Below are positions 60,937 through 64,000 of a stretch of DNA of 64,000 nucleotides, one piece after another. Within the stretch, counting starts at the first letter, position 1, and each line of letters begins with the position of its first letter. The translations under genes were made by a program, and so were the position numbers. This DNA comes from Bog-473 sp963787485 (lineage in GTDB: Bacteria; Actinomycetota; Acidimicrobiia; Acidimicrobiales; RAAP-2): positions 310,001 through 374,000 of the forward strand of contig CAWBDF010000002.1 of the NCBI GenBank assembly GCA_963787485.1, in the 5' to 3' direction. A model generated the notes under the pieces. The model searched no databases. It saw only the letters and a program-made list of their open reading frames with translations, and was not told where the DNA came from.

Positions 60937-61593
60937 CTAGCGCTGACTCCTCTGACGTAGCCGCCTGTGGAAATCATCGCCAGTATTCGCGTGCGGGAAT
61001 GGTTCGTCAGGAACTGGTAGTTGGAGAGCTCGACAGATGGGCGCCCACCCGTCACCGGGCTGCCACTCGAGCAAACGGGAGGGCGGTATCGAATCCCGTA
61101 CCCGTTGGTTATGCGCCTCGTAAGCCGCGACGGCGGCGTCACGCTCGCGCAGCGCCTCGTAAGCCGCCATGGGGTCGGCTTCGTGGTTGTTCTGGATGAA
61201 TCTGCCAAACATGCCCGCCACCATGGCGAGCATGTTGTCCGGAGCGCTCTGCTGACCACGATCAAAAGAGAACAGCGTGGCGCTGGCGCTTCGGAACCAC
61301 TCATCGGCGGAGGCACGCGTTGAGAGCAACACCAATGCATCAGGATACGCAGCGGTGATCTCGGGCCAATACGCTGCGGCAGGCCAATCAACACACGCGC
61401 CGTAACCCCGGAATACGTCATCCCAGTTCGGCATGTCCCCCCGGCCAGCGTCACTCCAGAACTGCACCGCCTCTGGATGTTCAAGAACCTCGTACATGTG
61501 ATAGCAGGGCATACCTAGCAATCGCTGAAGAGCAAGCCTCAGCGATTCTGTGCCAGTGCGTCCCACCCCAGATCCGACGACCGTGAGCGGCAT
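60937..61593 (-). CDS. Sulfotransferase family protein (P-loop)
   Basis: 218 residues from ATG 61593. The N-terminal VVGSGVGRTGTESLRLALQ is the phosphosulfate-binding loop, followed by LGMPCYHMYEVLEHP and a DALVLLSTRASADEWFRSA segment that corresponds to the 3'-phosphate site of Sulfotransfer_4 proteins. It follows a 61-codon ORF by 23 bp on the same strand. The substrate is unknown; proteins of this group are frequent in Acidimicrobiia and marine bacteria. Confidence 0.85.
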   Translation of the reverse strand: MPLTVVGSGVGRTGTESLRLALQRLLGMPCYHMYEVLEHPEAVQFWSDAGRGDMPNWDDVFRGYGACVDWPAAAYWPEITAAYPDALVLLSTRASADEWFRSASATLFSFDRGQQSAPDNMLAMVAGMFGRFIQNNHEADPMAAYEALRERDAAVAAYEAHNQRVRDSIPPSRLLEWQPGDGWAPICRALQLPVPDEPFPHANTGDDFHRRLRQRSQR

Positions 61594-61616
61594 GACCAGA
61601 GACGCTAATCGCCCGG

Positions 61617-61802
61617 TCAGCCCAGGGCTTTTCCGTTCGCGTCCTTAGCTTGCCGCACGCGGTTTATCCCATCCGCGCCTTCAGCCCAGTCCTCGGCTGG
61701 AATCTGGCTCATTAGCCGGGCCGGTAGCGAGCGCAAAGTCTCTTCGAGGGTGCGGATCAACCCATCCGGCACGAGACCCGGGGTGGATGTCGGACGAGGC
61801 AC
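61617..61802 (-). CDS. Possible small protein or truncated gene
   Basis: 61 residues: MPRPTSTPGLVPDGLIRTLE, a helix LRSLPARLMSQIPAEDW and AEGADGINRVRQAKDANGK. Composition is protein-like and the ORF sits tightly between a methyltransferase and a sulfotransferase on the same strand, but no family is recognised. It may be the C-terminal end of a lost gene. Confidence 0.35.
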   Translation of the reverse strand: MPRPTSTPGLVPDGLIRTLEETLRSLPARLMSQIPAEDWAEGADGINRVRQAKDANGKALG

Positions 61803-61955
61803 TGCCGAGATTGCCGCCCGACGTACCTACGACATTGACAGCTCGCCTTCGTCGGATTGGATGGCCGAACTCAGAGAAGATCGTCTATCACTGCCTCGAT
61901 CCCGGCGAAGTGGGACAGGTGCGCGACGGTCGGCACGCCGGTTCAATCCGGCGAA

Positions 61956-62708
61956 CTACGCCTCGTTCAATCTGGGAAGCAGTCGATAGACGATGAAGCC
62001 CGGAATACCCTTGACAACCTCCAGATCGTCGGGGAATCGCTTGAGCGCTTCGGGACTCGGCTGTGGCTCAGCTATTCGATCGATGACGAATCCAGCATCG
62101 GCAAATGCCTCGACCACGGCAGACAGGGGTCGACGCCAAAAGTGCTGGGTTGCTTCGACGGTGGCCTTTCTCCAAGTATCGGTCGCCAGTTCGGTGTCGA
62201 AGTACCCCCCCTTTTGTGATGGCAGCGGAGGAACGAACGGGTGATCGAGGGAGAGCACAACCCACCCAGTTGAGCGAAGTGCGTTCCGAAACGAGAGCAA
62301 AGGCACATCCCAATCCCGGAGGTAGTGGAGAGCCAACGAGCAGGTGATCCCGTCAAGTGTCCCGGGCTCTATGGGTAAGGGTTCAGCGAGATCCGCCACG
62401 AAGATGGCTGCCCTCTCGCCGCACCGCCGCTTTGCCTCTTCGACCATCGCCGGGCTGAGGTCGATCCCTATGACGTCTGCACCTTCGTGCAGCAGCCATT
62501 CGCACTGTGCCCCGGATCCGCAACCTGCGTCGAGGACGATTTTTCCCGCAAGCGGTCGAGGGACCAAAGAGCGAAGGGCGGGACGTTCAAGGAGTCCATT
62601 GAACGGACCATCGTCGGTCGTCGAGGCCCACACCGGTGCCAGTCGGTCATATGCATCTCTGGTGACCCGGGTGTGTTCCTTTTGGCTGGAAGGCGGCTCG
62701 GCAGTCAT
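61956..62708 (-). CDS. Class I SAM-dependent methyltransferase
   Basis: 250 residues from ATG 62708 (MTAEPPSSQKEHTRV). Motif I is VLDAGCGSGAQCEWL, followed by VIGIDLSPAMVEEAKRRC, then IEPGTLDGITCSLALHYLRD and TGWVVLSLDHPF, the pattern of small-molecule methyltransferases (Methyltransf_25/11). It is the first of three reverse-strand genes that end with the sulfotransferase. Confidence 0.88.
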   Translation of the reverse strand: MTAEPPSSQKEHTRVTRDAYDRLAPVWASTTDDGPFNGLLERPALRSLVPRPLAGKIVLDAGCGSGAQCEWLLHEGADVIGIDLSPAMVEEAKRRCGERAAIFVADLAEPLPIEPGTLDGITCSLALHYLRDWDVPLLSFRNALRSTGWVVLSLDHPFVPPLPSQKGGYFDTELATDTWRKATVEATQHFWRRPLSAVVEAFADAGFVIDRIAEPQPSPEALKRFPDDLEVVKGIPGFIVYRLLPRLNEA

Positions 62709-63108
62709 CCATGGCTTTGTAGCAGAACCGGTGTACTGGATACCACACGAACCCACAACCTAGCTCGTAGGCGTTACACCAGCGGAAACGAGATGCATCC
62801 ACAGCTCATCAATGGAAGAAGTCCCTCTTGGGGATACCTTCCATTCAAGGTAATGTGCCCCATCGGTGCCCCAGATTCTGATGCAATCGCGACTTCCGCT
62901 GACTAGTGGCCAGATCGAGAGTCGCTCCTGCCGCATCGTGGAGCCCTCTATGGAGCATCGTGTTCCCAGTGATCAATCCGTCGAAGGCGCCGATGGTCGC
63001 TTCAAGTCCGCCTGAATGCACAAGGAACTCCGGCCAGCCGGCTCCTTTGAGAGTTACCCAACCCCTGCCACCCGATTTGCTGCCATTGGGAAATAGTGGA
63101 CACACGGT
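62709..63108. other. Gene-free stretch before the IS3 remnant
   Basis: 400 bp with no ORF I can support; an 86-codon reverse-strand frame (62845-63105) has no recognisable motif. The end of the IS3 element probably lies near 63060-63105, where TGTCCACTATTTCCC is read on the reverse strand. Confidence 0.4.
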
Positions 63109-64000
63109 TTATGCGGCTTGTTGCTTGAGGGCCAACGTTAACTCGTAGCGAATGGGGCTGAGGTTGCCAGCTTTGGTGCAACGACGCTGGTTGTTGTAGA
63201 AGTGGATGTATCGGGCGATCCCGGCTCGGAGTTCGTCGATGGTGGCGAAGGTGTGCGGGTGGAAGTACTCGTGTTTGAAGATCGACCAGAAGCTTGCGGC
63301 GCTGGGGTGGTCGTAGCAACTGCACGTCGCCCCATCGAACGGAACAGGCCGGCGGACTCGCAAAAGTCCACGACCTTTCGATCGTGAAAATTGACTGCCA
63401 CGGTCGGTGTGGAACACCGTTCCTGCCATCGACCCTGCACGGGTCGCCGTCGATTGCGCGAGCGCCTCGAGGACGAGCTCGGTCCGCATGTGGTCCTCCA
63501 CCGAGAACCCCAGCACCCTCGACGAGCCCTCGTCGCGAATGGCGCAGAGGTAGGCCTCGCCTTCGCCGACGGTCAGATAGGTGATGTCCGAGGTCCACAA
63601 CTCGTCGATCGCGTCGGGATGGAACTGGCGATTCACCAGGGCAGCCGGGTAGATGGCGGCTGGATCGTCGCTGGTGGTGACCTTGAACAATCGCGGTCTC
63701 ACCGCCGACGAAGGCGAGATGGTCGATCGCTCGGCCACGGTGTTGCGGCTCACCCGCTCCCCGGCCTCGTGCAAGTCGAGGGTGATCCGAGGAGCGCCGT
63801 AGGTGCCGTTCGAGCTCTTGTGCAAGCTGATGATCTTGGCGTCGAGATCGGCCCGGCGAACCTCGCTCGAGAGTGCTGGACGGTCCCAGGCCGCTCACCA
63901 GCGGTAGTAGCCAGCTGTCGAGATCGAGAAAGGCGAGCCATACGGGTGACCTCGAAGTTCACGGACTCGTGGGCCATCAACGCAAATCTCTCTGCATCGG
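63109..64000 (-). pseudogene. Inactivated IS3-family transposase (OrfB), cut by window edge
   Basis: On the reverse strand the rve integrase core is recognisable: WTSDITYLTVGEGEAYL (first Asp), VFHTDRGSQFS (second Asp) and SFWSIFKHEYF, but the catalytic Glu position, normally A-E-S-F, is A-A-S-F. Inside, RKVVDFCESAGLFRSMGR lies in another frame, so two compensating frameshifts flank it. Upstream, FALMAHESVNFEVTRMARL, then ISTAGYYRW plus an immediate stop, shows a further frameshift. The element is dead. OrfA and the right end are outside the window. Confidence 0.85.

Noticed and set aside
61935..61960. CGCCGGTTCAATCCGGCG as a tRNA T-arm
   Set aside because: The loop would have six bases and no acceptor or anticodon arm is nearby; more likely a chance palindrome.

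Overview
The window is a high-GC chromosomal stretch from an actinomycete, most likely a member of the Acidimicrobiia or a close relative. The support is a WhiB regulator, a DUF3039 protein, a TIGR03086/mycothiol-type protein, DUF2510 repeats, a SARP/BTAD regulator, a mycofactocin-type SDR, frequent GTG starts and 4-bp GTGA gene overlaps. The species assignment is inference; no rRNA is present.

Layout. 0-8 kb: the N-terminal four fifths of Lon protease (reverse strand), DUF3039, a small membrane protein, a GGDEF protein with a degenerate active site, and a complete sulfate ABC importer (sbp-cysT-cysW-cysA) preceded by an AT-rich palindrome. 8-25.5 kb: an exopolysaccharide locus. It opens with a large SARP-like regulator (frameshifted here), followed by a WecG/TagA-GT4 fusion, a convergent GT2 and polyprenyl-phosphate sugar transferase, then a forward operon for a Wzz-like co-polymerase, Wzy, Wzx, a holo-ACP synthase, an acyl carrier protein, an acyl-CoA dehydrogenase, a seryl-tRNA-synthetase-like amino acid:carrier-protein ligase and a tandem alpha/beta hydrolase. 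The last genes overlap or nearly touch, so an aminoacyl-carrier-protein pathway appears to be wired into polysaccharide export. This is the most interesting system in the window. 25.5-30.5 kb: an IS110 element, a lower-GC methyltransferase, a secreted GH26-like hydrolase and an ATP-grasp ligase.

30.5-40.1 kb: a catabolic-looking cluster with an LLM flavin oxidoreductase, a broken SRPBCC gene, two SDRs (one mycofactocin-type), three amidohydrolase-2 proteins, an aldehyde dehydrogenase with one frameshift and a SnoaL-like protein. The substrate is not evident. 40.5-48.6 kb: surface and secreted proteins, namely a sedolisin (S53) with six C-terminal propeller-like repeats, WhiB, a membrane protein with seven DUF2510 repeats, and a beta-helix protein with a GH16-like domain nested inside it.

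48.6-64 kb: a mosaic accessory region with a MetE-like protein, sulfotransferases, a DUF1214-like protein, cupins, methyltransferases and an HD-GYP/LuxR protein, mixed with small paralogous Cys-containing proteins, gene remnants and a dead IS3 element at the right edge. Several conserved genes across the window carry single-base frameshifts, so either assembly indels or real gene decay must be kept in mind.
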